Shown: positions 36,058 to 46,876, counted from the first letter of the stretch. The stretch is 64,000 nucleotides of DNA from Ancylobacter sonchi (GCF_018390695.1 NZ_JAHBGF010000016.1:186001-250000); one strand, 5' to 3'. Notes: generated by a model not told the origin, from the letters alone. Made by a program: numbers and translations.

Positions 36058-38220
36058 ATGAGCACCGTTGACATTGCCGGCCTGCGGATCGACGCCGACC
36101 TCTATGCTTTCGTGAATGACGAGGCCATTCCCGGCACCGGGATCGACCCCGCCGCCTTCTGGCAGGGCTTCGCCGAGATCGTCGGCGAATTCTCGCCCCG
36201 CAACGGCGCGCTGCTCGCCAAGCGCGACGCACTGCAGACGGTGCTCGACGACTGGCACCGCAGCCACAAGGGCCGAACCATCAATCCGGCCGAATACGAG
36301 ACCTTCCTCAGCGACATCGGCTACCTGCTCCCCGAACCCGACGCGGTGACGGTGACGACGCAGAATGTCGACGATGAGCTCGCCCGCATTCCCGGCCCGC
36401 AGCTGGTGGTGCCGATCACCAATGCCCGCTACGCGCTGAACGCCGCCAATGCGCGCTGGAACAGCCTTTACGATGCGCTCTACGGCACCGACGCGCTGCC
36501 GGAAGAGGGCAGCGCCGCCCGTTCGGGCGGCTTCAACCCGATCCGCGCCGCGCTGGTGGTCGCCAAGGTGCGCGACTTCCTCGACGAGGCCTTCCCGCTG
36601 ACCGAGGGCTCGCATCGCGATGCCACCGGCTATGCCGTCGAAACCGGCGCGCTCAAGGTGACGCTGGCCTCCGGCGCCGTCGCCGGCCTCGCCGAGGACG
36701 CCCAGTTCGCGGGCTTCACCGGTACAGGCGCCGCACCCACCGCCATCCTGCTCGCCAATCACGGCCTGCATGTCGAGCTGAAGATCGACCGCACCAGCCG
36801 CATCGGCGCCACCGATCCCGCCGGCGTCGCCGACGTGATCGTCGAGGCCGCCGTCACCACCATCATCGACTGCGAGGACAGCGTCGCGGTGGTGGATGCC
36901 GCCGACAAGATCCTCGTCTACCGCAACTGGCTCGGCCTGATGAAGGGCACGCTCAGCGCTCATTTCGACAAGGGCGGCTCCACGGTGGAGCGCCACCTTG
37001 CCGGCGACCGCGTCTACACCGCGCCGGACGGCGGCGAGAAGGTGCTGCACGGCCGCAGCCTGCTGCTGGTGCGCAATGTCGGCCACCACATGATGACCGA
37101 CGCGGTGCTCGGCGCCGATGGCGCCGAGATCCCGGAGACGCTGCTCGACGCCGCCGTCACCTCGCTGATTGCGCTGCACGACCTCAAGGGCTCGGGCCCG
37201 CTGCGCAACAGCCGCACCGGCTCGGTCTACATCGTCAAGCCGAAGATGCACGGGCCGGAGGAGGTCGCCTTCGCCGTCGAGCTGTTCGGCCGGGTCGAGG
37301 CGCTGCTCGGCATGGCGCCGACCACGCTGAAGATCGGCATCATGGACGAGGAGCGCCGCACCAGCGCCAACCTCGCCGCCGCCATCCACGAGGCGCGCGA
37401 CCGGGTGGTGTTCATCAATACCGGCTTCCTCGACCGCACCGGCGACGAGATCCACACCTCGATCGAGGCCGGCCCGATGGTCCGGAAGAACGAGATGAAG
37501 TCGCAGGTCTGGATCAAGGCCTATGAGGACAACAATGTCGATGCCGGCCTGAAGGCGCATCTCGACGGCAAGGGTCAGATCGGCAAGGGCATGTGGGCGA
37601 TGCCGGATCGCATGGCCGACATGCTGGTGCAGAAGATCGCCCACCCGCTCGCCGGCGCCAACACCGCCTGGGTGCCCTCCCCGACCGCGGCGACGCTGCA
37701 CGCCCTGCACTACCACAAGGTCGACGTCTTTGCCCGACAGGCCGAGCTGCGCCACCGCACGCCGGCGGCGCGCCGCGACATCCTGACGATCCCCGTCGTC
37801 GATCGCGGCAACTGGGAGCCGGCGGCGGTGCAGGAGGAACTGGACAACAACATCCAGGGCATCCTCGGCTACGTCGTGCGCTGGGTCGACCAGGGGGTGG
37901 GCTGCTCCAAGGTGCCGGACATCCACGATGTCGGGCTGATGGAAGACCGCGCCACGCTGCGCATCTCCTCGCAGCACGTCGCCAACTGGCTGCTGCACGG
38001 CGTCTGCACCCCCGAGCAGGTGGAAGAAACGCTGCGCCGCATGGCCAAGGTCGTCGATGCGCAGAACGAAGGCGACCCCGCCTATGTGCCGATGGCGCCC
38101 GGCTATGACGGCTTCGCCTTCCGCGCCGCGCGCGAGCTGGTCCTCGAAGGCCGCACCCAGCCCAACGGCTATACCGAGTTCATCCTCCACCGCCGCCGCC
38201 GCGAGGCCAAGGCGGCCTGA
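36058..38220 (+). CDS. glcB: malate synthase G
   Basis: The 720-residue monomeric enzyme condenses glyoxylate and acetyl-CoA to malate, serving acetate, fatty-acid, PHB and C2 metabolism. Length is normal for the G isoform. Conserved segments include [48 protein letters not shown] and [25 protein letters not shown] and [14 protein letters not shown] belong to the C-terminal region with the catalytic aspartate further on. The start MSTVDIAGL has GGAG upstream. No isocitrate lyase gene is in the window. Confidence 0.96.
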   Translation: MSTVDIAGLRIDADLYAFVNDEAIPGTGIDPAAFWQGFAEIVGEFSPRNGALLAKRDALQTVLDDWHRSHKGRTINPAEYETFLSDIGYLLPEPDAVTVTTQNVDDELARIPGPQLVVPITNARYALNAANARWNSLYDALYGTDALPEEGSAARSGGFNPIRAALVVAKVRDFLDEAFPLTEGSHRDATGYAVETGALKVTLASGAVAGLAEDAQFAGFTGTGAAPTAILLANHGLHVELKIDRTSRIGATDPAGVADVIVEAAVTTIIDCEDSVAVVDAADKILVYRNWLGLMKGTLSAHFDKGGSTVERHLAGDRVYTAPDGGEKVLHGRSLLLVRNVGHHMMTDAVLGADGAEIPETLLDAAVTSLIALHDLKGSGPLRNSRTGSVYIVKPKMHGPEEVAFAVELFGRVEALLGMAPTTLKIGIMDEERRTSANLAAAIHEARDRVVFINTGFLDRTGDEIHTSIEAGPMVRKNEMKSQVWIKAYEDNNVDAGLKAHLDGKGQIGKGMWAMPDRMADMLVQKIAHPLAGANTAWVPSPTAATLHALHYHKVDVFARQAELRHRTPAARRDILTIPVVDRGNWEPAAVQEELDNNIQGILGYVVRWVDQGVGCSKVPDIHDVGLMEDRATLRISSQHVANWLLHGVCTPEQVEETLRRMAKVVDAQNEGDPAYVPMAPGYDGFAFRAARELVLEGRTQPNGYTEFILHRRRREAKAA

Positions 38221-38253
38221 TGACGGCCGCCTGACGACCGCCGCCTGACGCCG

Positions 38254-38280
38254 CCACCCGCCCGAGGCGGGTGGCTTTCC
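38254..38280 (+). terminator. intrinsic terminator after glcB
   Basis: CCACCCGCC (38254-38262) and GGCGGGTGG (38266-38274) form a 9-bp stem with a CGA loop, followed by CTTTCC, 33 bases after the stop. Confidence 0.75.
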
Positions 38281-38480
38281 CACCGACACGAGAGCGGTGG
38301 CGGCATTGATTTCCCAATGGACAGCCGGAGCGGCGCGACCGATAGTGCAAGGGTCGCGCCGATTATGACCGCCTCGAAGCGACCCGCTGAATTCGGGGCA
38401 TCGCCCGTGGCACTCCGCCCGGGCCGCCATCCGGCCCCCACAGCGTCTGGACCGGCGGTCGATTGTCCGGCCAAGGCTCC

Positions 38481-40763
38481 ATGAACCGTCTGCGTCGCGT
38501 CGTACTCGCCCTTCTCCTGCTGCTGTCCGCAGCCCCGGTCGCCGCCCAGACCCCCACCCCTGCGCCGCTCAGCCAGCAGCAGTTCGACCAGCTGGTGGAC
38601 TCGCTCAGCAAGGCGGTGGCGGAGCGGCTGAAGACCAGCGGCGCGACCCCTGCCGCAACTCCGCCGGCCTCGACTCAACCTGCATCAACCCCATCGGCCA
38701 CCCCATCGGCCGAAGCCGCCGCCCCCGTGCCGGCCTCTGAGCCCGCCCCGGCGCCCATGATGAGCATGGCGGGCGAGGAGCCGATGAGCGAAAAGCTCAT
38801 CGAGGTGCTCGACCGCAGCGACGACGTGCTGGCGGAACTGCCGGCGCTGATCGAACAGGGCGGCCGCCTGCCCCATATTCTCGGCGCCGAGATGAACAAT
38901 GGGCACGAGCCTGGCCGCTTCCTGCTGCTGCTCGCCGCCTGCGTCGCCGTGGCGCTCGGCACGGAGAAGCTGCTGCGCTTCGCGCTGCGGCCGCTGCGGC
39001 ACCGCCTCGCCAGCCGGGTGAGCGGTGTCGCCTCGCTCTGGGCGCTGACGGCGCTGATCAGTATCGACGTGATGATCATCGCCGGCCTGTGGCTGGCGAC
39101 GCATGCGATGATCGTCGGCTTCTTCGAGGGCGAGGTGCCGCAGGCACGGCTCGGCTATCTCGTGCTCACCAGCGTGTTCTACTGGCGCCTCTATCTGGTG
39201 GTGTTCCGCATCGCCCTGCGGCCGAACCTGCCGCAGGCACGGCTCGCCGAGATCGACGACGCCGGGGCGCTGAAGATCTATCGCTGGACCGCGGTGCTGA
39301 TCCTGGTGGCGATCGCGCTCGCCGATTTCCGCCGCATCCTCGAGGGCATACAGGCGCCGACGCTCGTGGTCGCCTGCGCCATGCTGGTCAATACCCTCAT
39401 ACTCACCAGCTTGCTCATCGCCGGTTCGGTGGCCATCCGCGAGCCGATGGGCAAGTGGTTCCACGGCCTCAGCCAAGGCGGCAAGCCGGGGCCGCTGGTC
39501 GCCAGCATCGCCCGCTTCTGGCTGATCATCGCCATCCCGTTCTTCCTGGTGCTCGGCATGGCCCGCGTCTACGGCGCCCTCACCACCGCCATTGGCGTGC
39601 AGGAGGCGATCGCGATGACGATGAACGTGCTGATCGGCCTCCTGGTGCTCGAATCCTTCATGGACAAAGTCTGCCGCCTGATGCAGCGCGAGGAGGCCCA
39701 GGCGCACAACCACCCGAAACGGGAACGAGCAATCGAGGCGCTGATGCGCTGCGTGCGGGTAGCGATCCTGCTCGGCGCGCTGTCACTCTTGTTTCGCATC
39801 TGGGCCGTGCATGGCGTCGGCATGATGGACATGAGCGGCTACAATGCGCTGGCGGCCGCCGCCCTGCCGGCCGGTGCCATCCTGCTCGGCGCCTACTGTG
39901 CCTGGCAGGCAGTGGAGTACTTCACCAAGTTGCATGCCGCGCCCGCCACTTCGGGGCTTCCCGGCCACCAGGACACCGAGGACGCCGCCGCCCCGACCAC
40001 CGCCTCGCGCATGAGCACGCTGATGCCGCTGCTGCGGGTGACGATGCTGCTCGCCATCATCGTCATGGCAGCACTGACCGTGCTGTCCCAGCTCGGCATC
40101 AACATCACGCCGCTGATCGCCGGCGCCTCCATCGTCGGCCTCGCCATCTCCTTCGGCAGCCAGACGCTGGTGAAGGACATTGTCTCCGGCGTGTTCTACC
40201 TCGTCGACGACGCGTTCCGGGTCGGCGAATACATCGATTGCGGCAGGGCCAAGGGAACGGTCGAGGGCTTCACCCTGCGCTCGCTGAAGCTGCGCCACCA
40301 GAACGGCATGGTGCACACCATTCCGTTCGGCCAGCTCGGACAGATCACCAATTTCAGCCGCGATTGGTCGACGCTGAAGTTCAACCTTCGCTTCACCCGC
40401 GACACCGATATCGAGAAGCTGCGTAAGACGGTGAAGAAGATCGGCATCGAGCTTCAGGACGATCCCGAATACAAGGACGACTTCCTGGCCCCGCTGAAGA
40501 TGCAGGGTGTCGCCGATATCGCCGACAACGCGCTCGTCGTGCGCTTCAAGTTCACCGTGAAGCCGACCCGCCCGACGGTGATCCAGCGCGAGGCGGTGAA
40601 GCGGATGATCCGCATCCTGCCGGAGCAGGGCATCGAATTCGCCAACAACACCGTCTCGGTGCAGTCCATGACCAGCGGCGATCCGGCGGCGGCGGCCGCT
40701 GCCAGCCGCAAGGTCGCCAACGACATTGCCGAGAAAATAGCGGCGGAAGCCGCCGCTGGCTGA
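38481..40763 (+). CDS. large MscS-family mechanosensitive channel
   Basis: The 760-residue protein has a cleavable signal peptide (about 1-23, ending VAAQ), a Pro/Ala/Thr-rich periplasmic linker, about ten hydrophobic helices between residues 145 and 545, and the conserved MscS pore and beta domain (about 530-630, PLIAGASIVGLAISFGSQTLVKDIVSG, then VGEYIDCGRAKGTVEGFTLRSLKLR). The alpha/beta cytoplasmic domain ends the protein. The size places it with the MscK/YbiO-like large channels that release solutes on osmotic downshift. I chose the ATG at 38481 since an earlier TTG has no support. Lone gene. Confidence 0.9.
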   Translation: MNRLRRVVLALLLLLSAAPVAAQTPTPAPLSQQQFDQLVDSLSKAVAERLKTSGATPAATPPASTQPASTPSATPSAEAAAPVPASEPAPAPMMSMAGEEPMSEKLIEVLDRSDDVLAELPALIEQGGRLPHILGAEMNNGHEPGRFLLLLAACVAVALGTEKLLRFALRPLRHRLASRVSGVASLWALTALISIDVMIIAGLWLATHAMIVGFFEGEVPQARLGYLVLTSVFYWRLYLVVFRIALRPNLPQARLAEIDDAGALKIYRWTAVLILVAIALADFRRILEGIQAPTLVVACAMLVNTLILTSLLIAGSVAIREPMGKWFHGLSQGGKPGPLVASIARFWLIIAIPFFLVLGMARVYGALTTAIGVQEAIAMTMNVLIGLLVLESFMDKVCRLMQREEAQAHNHPKRERAIEALMRCVRVAILLGALSLLFRIWAVHGVGMMDMSGYNALAAAALPAGAILLGAYCAWQAVEYFTKLHAAPATSGLPGHQDTEDAAAPTTASRMSTLMPLLRVTMLLAIIVMAALTVLSQLGINITPLIAGASIVGLAISFGSQTLVKDIVSGVFYLVDDAFRVGEYIDCGRAKGTVEGFTLRSLKLRHQNGMVHTIPFGQLGQITNFSRDWSTLKFNLRFTRDTDIEKLRKTVKKIGIELQDDPEYKDDFLAPLKMQGVADIADNALVVRFKFTVKPTRPTVIQREAVKRMIRILPEQGIEFANNTVSVQSMTSGDPAAAAAASRKVANDIAEKIAAEAAAG

Positions 40764-40795
40764 GACGGGCGGGCGGAACGCTCTGCCCGCCCGCG

Positions 40796-42634
40796 CTAGC
40801 CAGAAAACTCGGTCTCGTGGCGCAGCGCGTCTTCCGCCTCGGGATTGAGCGGATGCGCCTCGCGGTCTGGCGGCACCAGCGGTTCCGGCTCGGCGGCCAT
40901 GCGGCCGGGCCCGTAGTCGACCCCCTCCTCCATCTGGCGCTGGAGGCGCTGGCGGTCGAGTTCGCGCACCTCGGCGATGATGTTGCGGGCGGCATCCGTC
41001 GCCACGCCATTGGCTCGCAGCGTCGCATTGCCGAAGGCCAGCGCGGATTCGAAGGTCTCGCGGATCTCGTAATCGACGCCCTTGGCCTGCAGGGAGAGGC
41101 TGTGGGTGCGGTCATAGGCGCGCACATGCAGCCGGACATGTGGCACGTTGGCCCGGAGGATCTCGACGATACGATCGGCGGTGTCGCGGCGGTCGACGCA
41201 CACCGCCACCACCCGCACTCGTTCGGCTCCCGCCGCGCGCAGCACATCGAGCCGGGTGCCGTCGCCGTAATAGATGCGGAAGCCGAAGCGGCCAGCGCTC
41301 TGGATCATCTCGACATCGTTGTCGATGATCGTCACTTCCAGCCCCTGGGTCAGCAGGCACTGCGAGACGATCTGCCCGAAGCGGCCGAAGCCCACCACCA
41401 GCACCGAGCCATGGGCATCGGAGAAATCGTCCGGCTTCGGCACCGTGGCATCGCGACGCTCCAGCCGGCGAGCGATGCGCTCGCCGATCAGCGCCACCGG
41501 CGGGCCGAGCATCATGGTCATCGCTGCACAGGCGGAGAGCAGATCCGCCTGCGCCGAGGTGAGCAGGCCCAGGCTGAGGCCGAGCGGGAACAGCACGAAG
41601 GAGAACTCGCCCGCCGAAGTCAGCACCGAGGCGGCGCGCACCGAATCCGCCTCCGACCCCTCGGACAGGTGGAACACCGCCCACACCGACACCGCCTTCA
41701 CCACCGTCACCAGCAGGGTGCCGAGGATCAGCAGCGGCGCGTTGGCTAGCACGATGCCGAGATTCATCGACATGCCGATGCTCATGAAGAACAGCGCGAT
41801 CAGCAGGCCGCGAAAGGCGTCGACATTGGCTTCCAGCTCGTGGCGGAAGCTCGATTCCGACAGCATGACCCCGGCGAGGAACGCCCCCATCGCCATCGAC
41901 ATGCCGACCGCCGCCATCAGCGCGCCGGCGCCGAGCACCACCAGCAGCGCCGCGCCGGTCATCACCTCGCGGGCATTGCTGCGGGCGAGCACTTCGAACA
42001 GATGCGGCAGCAGATAGCGGCCGGTGCCGATCACCACCGCCACCGCCCCCAGCACGATGCCGACGTCGCGCAGCGAATCGAGGATGGACTGGCCCTCATG
42101 CGTGCCGGGCACCATCAGCGGCATCAGGGCGATCAGCGGCACCACCGCCATGTCCTGGAACAACAGAACCGCGAAGGCGCGCTGGCCATAGGGCTGGGCG
42201 AGGCCGTTCTTCTCCTCCAGCAATTGCAGGGCGATCGAAGTCGCGGACAGCGCGAGCGCCAGACCGGCGATGGCACCGGCGCGCCAGTCGAAATCCTTGC
42301 CGGCATAATGCGCCAGCACGGCGATACAGCCGCCGGTGAAGATCAGCTGTGCGGCGCCGATGCCGAAGATGGCCCGCCGCAGCGCCAGCAGGCGCGACAG
42401 CTTGAGCTCCAGCCCGATGACGAAGAGCAGCAGCACCACGCCGATCTCGGCGACGGTGATGATGCGCTCGGGATCGCGGATCGCCCCCAGTCCCGAGGGT
42501 CCGATGGCGATGCCCGCCGCCAGATAGCCGACGATGGGCGAGAGACCGAGCCGCCGGGCGAGAGGAACCGCTACCACCAGCGCCACCAGGAAGACCAGCG
42601 CCGAGATCAGCAGACCGTACCCGTCCCCGTGCAT
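40796..42634 (-). CDS. KefB/KefC-type monovalent cation:proton antiporter with TrkA-N domain
   Basis: The 612-residue CPA2 protein has about twelve transmembrane helices (residues 5-385) and a cytoplasmic RCK/TrkA-N domain (about 405-520, SVLVVGFGRFGQIVSQCLL with the G-x-G-x-x-G nucleotide motif). LGLSPIVGYLAAGIAIGPSGLG is the family's second-helix signature. E. coli relatives expel K+ under glutathione control during electrophile stress, but no ancillary KefF/KefG-like gene is adjacent. It stands convergent to the mscS-like gene. Confidence 0.9.
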   Translation of the reverse strand: MHGDGYGLLISALVFLVALVVAVPLARRLGLSPIVGYLAAGIAIGPSGLGAIRDPERIITVAEIGVVLLLFVIGLELKLSRLLALRRAIFGIGAAQLIFTGGCIAVLAHYAGKDFDWRAGAIAGLALALSATSIALQLLEEKNGLAQPYGQRAFAVLLFQDMAVVPLIALMPLMVPGTHEGQSILDSLRDVGIVLGAVAVVIGTGRYLLPHLFEVLARSNAREVMTGAALLVVLGAGALMAAVGMSMAMGAFLAGVMLSESSFRHELEANVDAFRGLLIALFFMSIGMSMNLGIVLANAPLLILGTLLVTVVKAVSVWAVFHLSEGSEADSVRAASVLTSAGEFSFVLFPLGLSLGLLTSAQADLLSACAAMTMMLGPPVALIGERIARRLERRDATVPKPDDFSDAHGSVLVVGFGRFGQIVSQCLLTQGLEVTIIDNDVEMIQSAGRFGFRIYYGDGTRLDVLRAAGAERVRVVAVCVDRRDTADRIVEILRANVPHVRLHVRAYDRTHSLSLQAKGVDYEIRETFESALAFGNATLRANGVATDAARNIIAEVRELDRQRLQRQMEEGVDYGPGRMAAEPEPLVPPDREAHPLNPEAEDALRHETEFSG

Positions 42635-42815
42635 TCCCGCTCTCTCCCTTACGCGACCGGCCGCTGCGCCCGGTCTCGTGCCCCCGCTGTTCCGATGCTC
42701 TCCGGCAATGGCGGAACGATGGTCGCGACGCGGCCGAAAGGCGCCGCGGCCATCCGATCACCTTTCGCGGCGGGACAGAAGACGTCTAGCCGAAATGCCC
42801 GGAAAAACGACAGCA

Positions 42816-42848
42816 CAACGCCCGCGCGGCGGTGGCCGGCGGGCGTTG
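42816..42848 (-). terminator. intrinsic terminator of the formate dehydrogenase operon
   Basis: CAACGCCCGC (42816-42825) and GCGGGCGTTG (42839-42848) pair perfectly over 10 bp. On the minus strand the stem is followed by TGCTGTCGTTTTT, giving a U-rich tail slightly downstream. It lies 38 bases after the fdsD stop. Confidence 0.75.
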
Positions 42849-42886
42849 CGAGAGAAGCGGAGAGCGGTGACGGCGCAGCCGCGCGC

Positions 42887-43171
42887 TCAGTGATGCGTGG
42901 GCAGGGTCTCGGCGGCGCGGGCCACCGGAATATCGGTGCGCTTTACCGGCGGCAGCGTCTTGAGCGATTCGACGACCAGCGGCGTCAGCCCCTCGCCGCC
43001 TTCGGAAATGTGGTCCTCGATCTTGGCACGCATGCGCGGCTCCCAGAAATCCTTGACGTGCTTGGCGATGCCGACCACCGCCCTGTCGTGCTTCTGGGTG
43101 GCGAAGAAGGCACCGATCTGGTTCGCCATGTAGATCAGCCGCGGCAGGCTGTCGTGCGAATCATGCGACAT
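42887..43171 (-). CDS. fdsD: NAD-dependent formate dehydrogenase delta subunit
   Basis: The 94-residue protein is the small delta subunit (FdsD) of the soluble molybdenum formate dehydrogenase. RLIYMANQIGAFFATQKHDRAV...HVKDFWEPRMRAKI matches the family core; FdsD helps cofactor insertion and complex stability. The start overlaps the fdhD stop by 11 bases, so it is translationally coupled, and the upstream open frame to 43339 is not part of the gene. Confidence 0.9.
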   Translation of the reverse strand: MSHDSHDSLPRLIYMANQIGAFFATQKHDRAVVGIAKHVKDFWEPRMRAKIEDHISEGGEGLTPLVVESLKTLPPVKRTDIPVARAAETLPTHH

Positions 43172-43994
43172 GGGGAACGGTCTCCGTGTTGGGTCCGCCG
43201 GTCGCGATGCGCTGCGGATGGGTAAAGACTTCAAATCCGTCGTCCCGCGCGATCGCCGCGAGGGTGATGCCCGCCGCCTCGGCGGTCCGGACAGCCAAGG
43301 CCGTGGGTGCGGAGACCGCCACCAGTACCGGGGCGCCAAGCATGGCGGTCTTCTGGACCATCTCGATCGACACCCGGCTGGTCAGCAGCACGATGCCGTC
43401 CACCGCCTGCCGGTCCTGCCGCACCAGGTGGCCGACCAGCTTGTCGAGCGCGTTGTGGCGTCCGACATCCTCGCGCACCGCCACCAGCCCGGCCTCCGGC
43501 TCCCAGAAGCCGGCGGCATGCACCGCGCGGGTGGCGTGGTTGAGCTGCTGCGCCGGGGCGAGGGAAGCGATGGCGCCGGCAATGTCCGCCGGGGAGAACA
43601 CCCGCCCCCCGCCGACCGACCGCGCCGGCTTCACCGCCAGTTCGAGGCTCTCCACCCCGCACAGGCCGCAGCCGGTCGGCCCGGCGATCTGCCGCCGCCG
43701 CGCTACCATATGGCCGGCGCGCTCGGCATTGATCCACAAGCGGATCTCGACGCCCTCGTCGAACTCGAGAAGCTCCAGATCCTCGACATCGGACCGCGCG
43801 CCGATCACGCCCTCGGTGAGGCTGAAGCCAATGCCGAAATCCTCGAGATCGGCCGGCGTCGCCATCATCACGGCATAGGTGGAGCCGTTATGGACGATGG
43901 CGACCGGCGTCTCCTCGGGGATCGCACGCTCGCCTTCCCGCACGCCTTGGGGCGTGCAGGCCAGACGGGAAACGCGGACAACCGGCTCGATCAT
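43161..43994 (-). CDS. fdhD: formate dehydrogenase accessory sulfurtransferase
   Basis: The 277-residue FdhD/FdsC protein transfers sulfur from a desulfurase to the molybdenum bis-MGD cofactor, which FDH needs for activity. The essential pair Cys109 and Cys112 is seen in GPTGCGLCGVESLE, and VREDVGRHNALDKLVG and VSIEMVQKTAMLGAP are conserved. It lies between fdsA (12 bases upstream) and fdsD, the usual fdsGBACD order. In autotrophs this gene is also called fdsC. Confidence 0.95.
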   Translation of the reverse strand: MIEPVVRVSRLACTPQGVREGERAIPEETPVAIVHNGSTYAVMMATPADLEDFGIGFSLTEGVIGARSDVEDLELLEFDEGVEIRLWINAERAGHMVARRRQIAGPTGCGLCGVESLELAVKPARSVGGGRVFSPADIAGAIASLAPAQQLNHATRAVHAAGFWEPEAGLVAVREDVGRHNALDKLVGHLVRQDRQAVDGIVLLTSRVSIEMVQKTAMLGAPVLVAVSAPTALAVRTAEAAGITLAAIARDDGFEVFTHPQRIATGGPNTETVPHVA

Positions 43995-44006
43995 CGCCCG
44001 ATGCTA

Positions 44007-46865
44007 TCACTCCGCCGCTTCAACGGCGATACGGCGGCTCTGGCGAGCGAAGGCGTCATAGTCTTCCTGCCACTGCGACGGCCCGTTGGAACGGGCGACC
44101 TGCACCGCCGTCACCTTGAACTCGGGGCAGTTGGTCGCCCAGTCCGAGAAGTCGGTGGTGACGACGTTGGCCTGGGTCGTCGGGTGGTGGAAGGTGGTGT
44201 AGACGACGCCCGGCGCCACGCGGTCGGTGATCTCCGCCCGCAGGGTGGTGGAGCCGGCGCGGCTGTCGATGCGCACCCAGTCGCCTTCGCGCACGCCGCG
44301 CTGCTCGGCGTCGTGCGGATGGATCTCCAACAGGTCCTCCGGGTGCCAGGCGACGTTGTCGGTGCGGCGGGTCTGCGCGCCGACATTGTAGTGGCTGAGG
44401 ATACGGCCGGTGGTGAGCAGCAGCGGGAAGCGAGCGCCGGAACGCTCGTCGGTCGGCACATATTCGGTGACGACGAACTTGCCCTTGCCGCGCGCGAAGG
44501 TCTCGATGTGCATGATCGGCACGCCTTCGGGATTGGCATCGTTGCAGGGCCACTGCACCGAGCCCATCTCGTCGAGCTTCTTGAACGACACGCCGGCGAA
44601 GGTCGGGGTGAGCGCGGCGATCTCGTCCATGATCTGCGAGGGGTGGGTATAGTTCCAGTCCATGCCGATGGCACGGGCCAGCAGCTGCGTCACTTCCCAG
44701 TCGCCATAGCGGTTCTTCGGCGCCATCACCTTACGCACCAGCTGGATGCGGCGTTCGGCATTGGTGAAGGTGCCGTCCTTCTCGAGGAAGGTGCAGCCCG
44801 GCAGGAAGACATGGGCGTAGTTGGCGGTCTCGTTCAGGAACAGGTCCTGCACCACCACCAGCTCCATCGCCGCCAGGCCGGCCGCGACATGCTTGGTGTC
44901 GGGATCGGACTGCAGGATGTCCTCGCCCTGGATGTAGATCGCCTTGAAGGTGCCCTCGACGGCGGCGTCCAGCATGTTGGGGATGCGCAGGCCGGGCTCG
45001 GCATCGAGCGGACGGCCCCACATCGCCTCGAAGGTGGCGCGGGTGGCATCGTCGGAGATGTGGCGGTAGCCGGGCAGCTCGTGCGGGAACGAGCCCATGT
45101 CGCAGGAGCCCTGCACGTTGTTCTGGCCGCGTAGCGGGTTCACGCCGACGCCGCGACGGCCGATATTGCCGGTCGCCATGGCGAGGTTGGCGATCGCCAT
45201 AACCGTGGTCGAGCCCTGCGAGTGCTCGGTAACGCCGAGGCCGTAATAGATCGCCGCGTTGCCGCCGGTGGCATAGAGCCGGGCAGCGCCGCGGATCAGC
45301 TCGGCCGGCACGCCGGTGAGCTTGGAGACAGCTTCCGGCGAATGGCGCTCGTCGGCGACGAATTCCGCCCAGTCCTGGAACTCGTCCCAGTCGCAGCGCT
45401 CGCGCACGAAGGGCTCGTTGACCAGTCCCTCGGTGACGATGACATGCGCCAGCGAGGTGACGATGGCGACATTGGTGCCGGGCTGCAGCGGCAGGTGGAA
45501 GTCCGCCTTGATGTGTGGCGAGCGCACCAGGTCGATGCGGCGCGGATCGACGACGATCAGCTTGGCGCCGTCGCGCAGGCGCTTCTTCATGCGCGAGCCG
45601 AACACCGGGTGGCCGTCGGTCGGATTGGCGCCGATCACCAGGATGACGTCGCTGTCCTCGACCGAATCGAAGTCCTGCGTGCCCGCCGAGGTGCCGAAGG
45701 CCTGGTTGAGGCCGTAGCCGGTCGGCGAGTGGCAGACACGGGCGCAGGTATCAACATTGTTGGTGCCGAAGCCGGCGCGGATGATCTTCTGGACGAGGTA
45801 GGCTTCCTCGTTGGTGCAGCGCGAGGAGGTGATGCCGCCCACGGAACGGCGACCATAGGTCTCCTGGATACGCTTCAGCTCATTGGCGGTGTGGGTGATC
45901 GCCTCTTCCCACGACACTTCCCGCCACGGATCGGTGACCTTGGCGCGGATCATCGGGTTGAGCACGCGATCCTTGTGCATCGCGTAGCCCCAGGCGAAGC
46001 GGCCCTTGACGCAGCTATGGCCGCGATTGGCCTTGCCTTCCTTCCACGGCACCATGCGCACCACTTCCTGGCCGCGCATCTCGGCCTTGAAGGTGCAGCC
46101 GACGCCGCAATAGGCGCAAGTGGTGACCACCGAATGCTCCGGCGTGCCGATCTCGATCAGCCGCTTCTCGGAGAGGGTTGCGGTCGGGCAGGCCTGCACG
46201 CAGGCGCCGCAGGACACGCATTCCGAGGTGAGGAAGGCTTCCGACTGGCCGGGCGACACACGGCTGTCGAAGCCGCGGCCGGAAATCGTCAGCGCGAAGG
46301 TGCCCTGCACCTCTTCGCAAGCACGCACGCAACGATTGCAGACGATGCACTTGGCCGGGTCATAGGTGAAATACGGGTTCGACTCGTCCTTGGGCATGAC
46401 GAGCTCGGAGGTCGGGGCGAAGTGGTTCGCGCCCTCCATGCCGTAGCGCACCTCGCGCAGGCCGACCGCGCCGGCCATGTCCTGCAGCTCGCAATCGCCA
46501 TTGGCGGCGCAGGTGAGGCAGTCCAGCGGGTGGTCGGAGATGTAGAGCTCCATCACGCCCTTGCGCAGCTGCGCGAGGCGGGGCGTCTGGGTATGCACCT
46601 TGATACCTGGCGCCACCGGCGTGGTGCAGGAGGCCGGGGTGCCGTTGCGGCCCTCGATCTCGATCAGGCAGAGGCGACACGAGCCGAAGGCGTCCAGCAT
46701 GTCGGTGGCGCAGAGCTTGGGGATCTGCGTCCCCATCTCCATCGCCGCGCGCATGATGGACGTGCCTTCCGCGACCGTGACCTCGACGCCGTCGATGGTG
46801 AGCGTCACCATCTTGTCGGTCTTGGGGGCGGGGGTACCGTAGTCGATCTCATGGACGAGAGACAT
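44007..46865 (-). CDS. fdsA: NAD-dependent formate dehydrogenase alpha (catalytic) subunit
   Basis: The 952-residue subunit holds the bis-MGD active site that oxidises formate to CO2. The N-terminus has a NuoG-like [2Fe-2S] domain (about 40-90, GSCRLC), a His/Cys-liganded [4Fe-4S], and two ferredoxin-like clusters (CIVCNRCVRACE and CVSCGACVQACP). The molybdopterin oxidoreductase part starts CAYCGVGCTF. CARVCHSPTGYGL carries the cysteine ligand of molybdenum, so this is a cysteine, not selenocysteine, enzyme. GAGGAGG precedes the ATG, 11 bases after fdsB. Confidence 0.97.
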   Translation of the reverse strand: MSLVHEIDYGTPAPKTDKMVTLTIDGVEVTVAEGTSIMRAAMEMGTQIPKLCATDMLDAFGSCRLCLIEIEGRNGTPASCTTPVAPGIKVHTQTPRLAQLRKGVMELYISDHPLDCLTCAANGDCELQDMAGAVGLREVRYGMEGANHFAPTSELVMPKDESNPYFTYDPAKCIVCNRCVRACEEVQGTFALTISGRGFDSRVSPGQSEAFLTSECVSCGACVQACPTATLSEKRLIEIGTPEHSVVTTCAYCGVGCTFKAEMRGQEVVRMVPWKEGKANRGHSCVKGRFAWGYAMHKDRVLNPMIRAKVTDPWREVSWEEAITHTANELKRIQETYGRRSVGGITSSRCTNEEAYLVQKIIRAGFGTNNVDTCARVCHSPTGYGLNQAFGTSAGTQDFDSVEDSDVILVIGANPTDGHPVFGSRMKKRLRDGAKLIVVDPRRIDLVRSPHIKADFHLPLQPGTNVAIVTSLAHVIVTEGLVNEPFVRERCDWDEFQDWAEFVADERHSPEAVSKLTGVPAELIRGAARLYATGGNAAIYYGLGVTEHSQGSTTVMAIANLAMATGNIGRRGVGVNPLRGQNNVQGSCDMGSFPHELPGYRHISDDATRATFEAMWGRPLDAEPGLRIPNMLDAAVEGTFKAIYIQGEDILQSDPDTKHVAAGLAAMELVVVQDLFLNETANYAHVFLPGCTFLEKDGTFTNAERRIQLVRKVMAPKNRYGDWEVTQLLARAIGMDWNYTHPSQIMDEIAALTPTFAGVSFKKLDEMGSVQWPCNDANPEGVPIMHIETFARGKGKFVVTEYVPTDERSGARFPLLLTTGRILSHYNVGAQTRRTDNVAWHPEDLLEIHPHDAEQRGVREGDWVRIDSRAGSTTLRAEITDRVAPGVVYTTFHHPTTQANVVTTDFSDWATNCPEFKVTAVQVARSNGPSQWQEDYDAFARQSRRIAVEAAE

Positions 46866-46876
46866 GCGTGTCCTCC

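Noticed and set aside
35983-38430. An 815-codon minus-strand frame opposite glcB
   Set aside because: It mirrors the codons of malate synthase G, has shadow-type composition and no recognisable motif.
38463-38480. TTG start six codons before the mscS-like ATG
   Set aside because: The ATG at 38481 gives a proper signal peptide and has an AAGG site; the TTG adds polar residues ahead of it.
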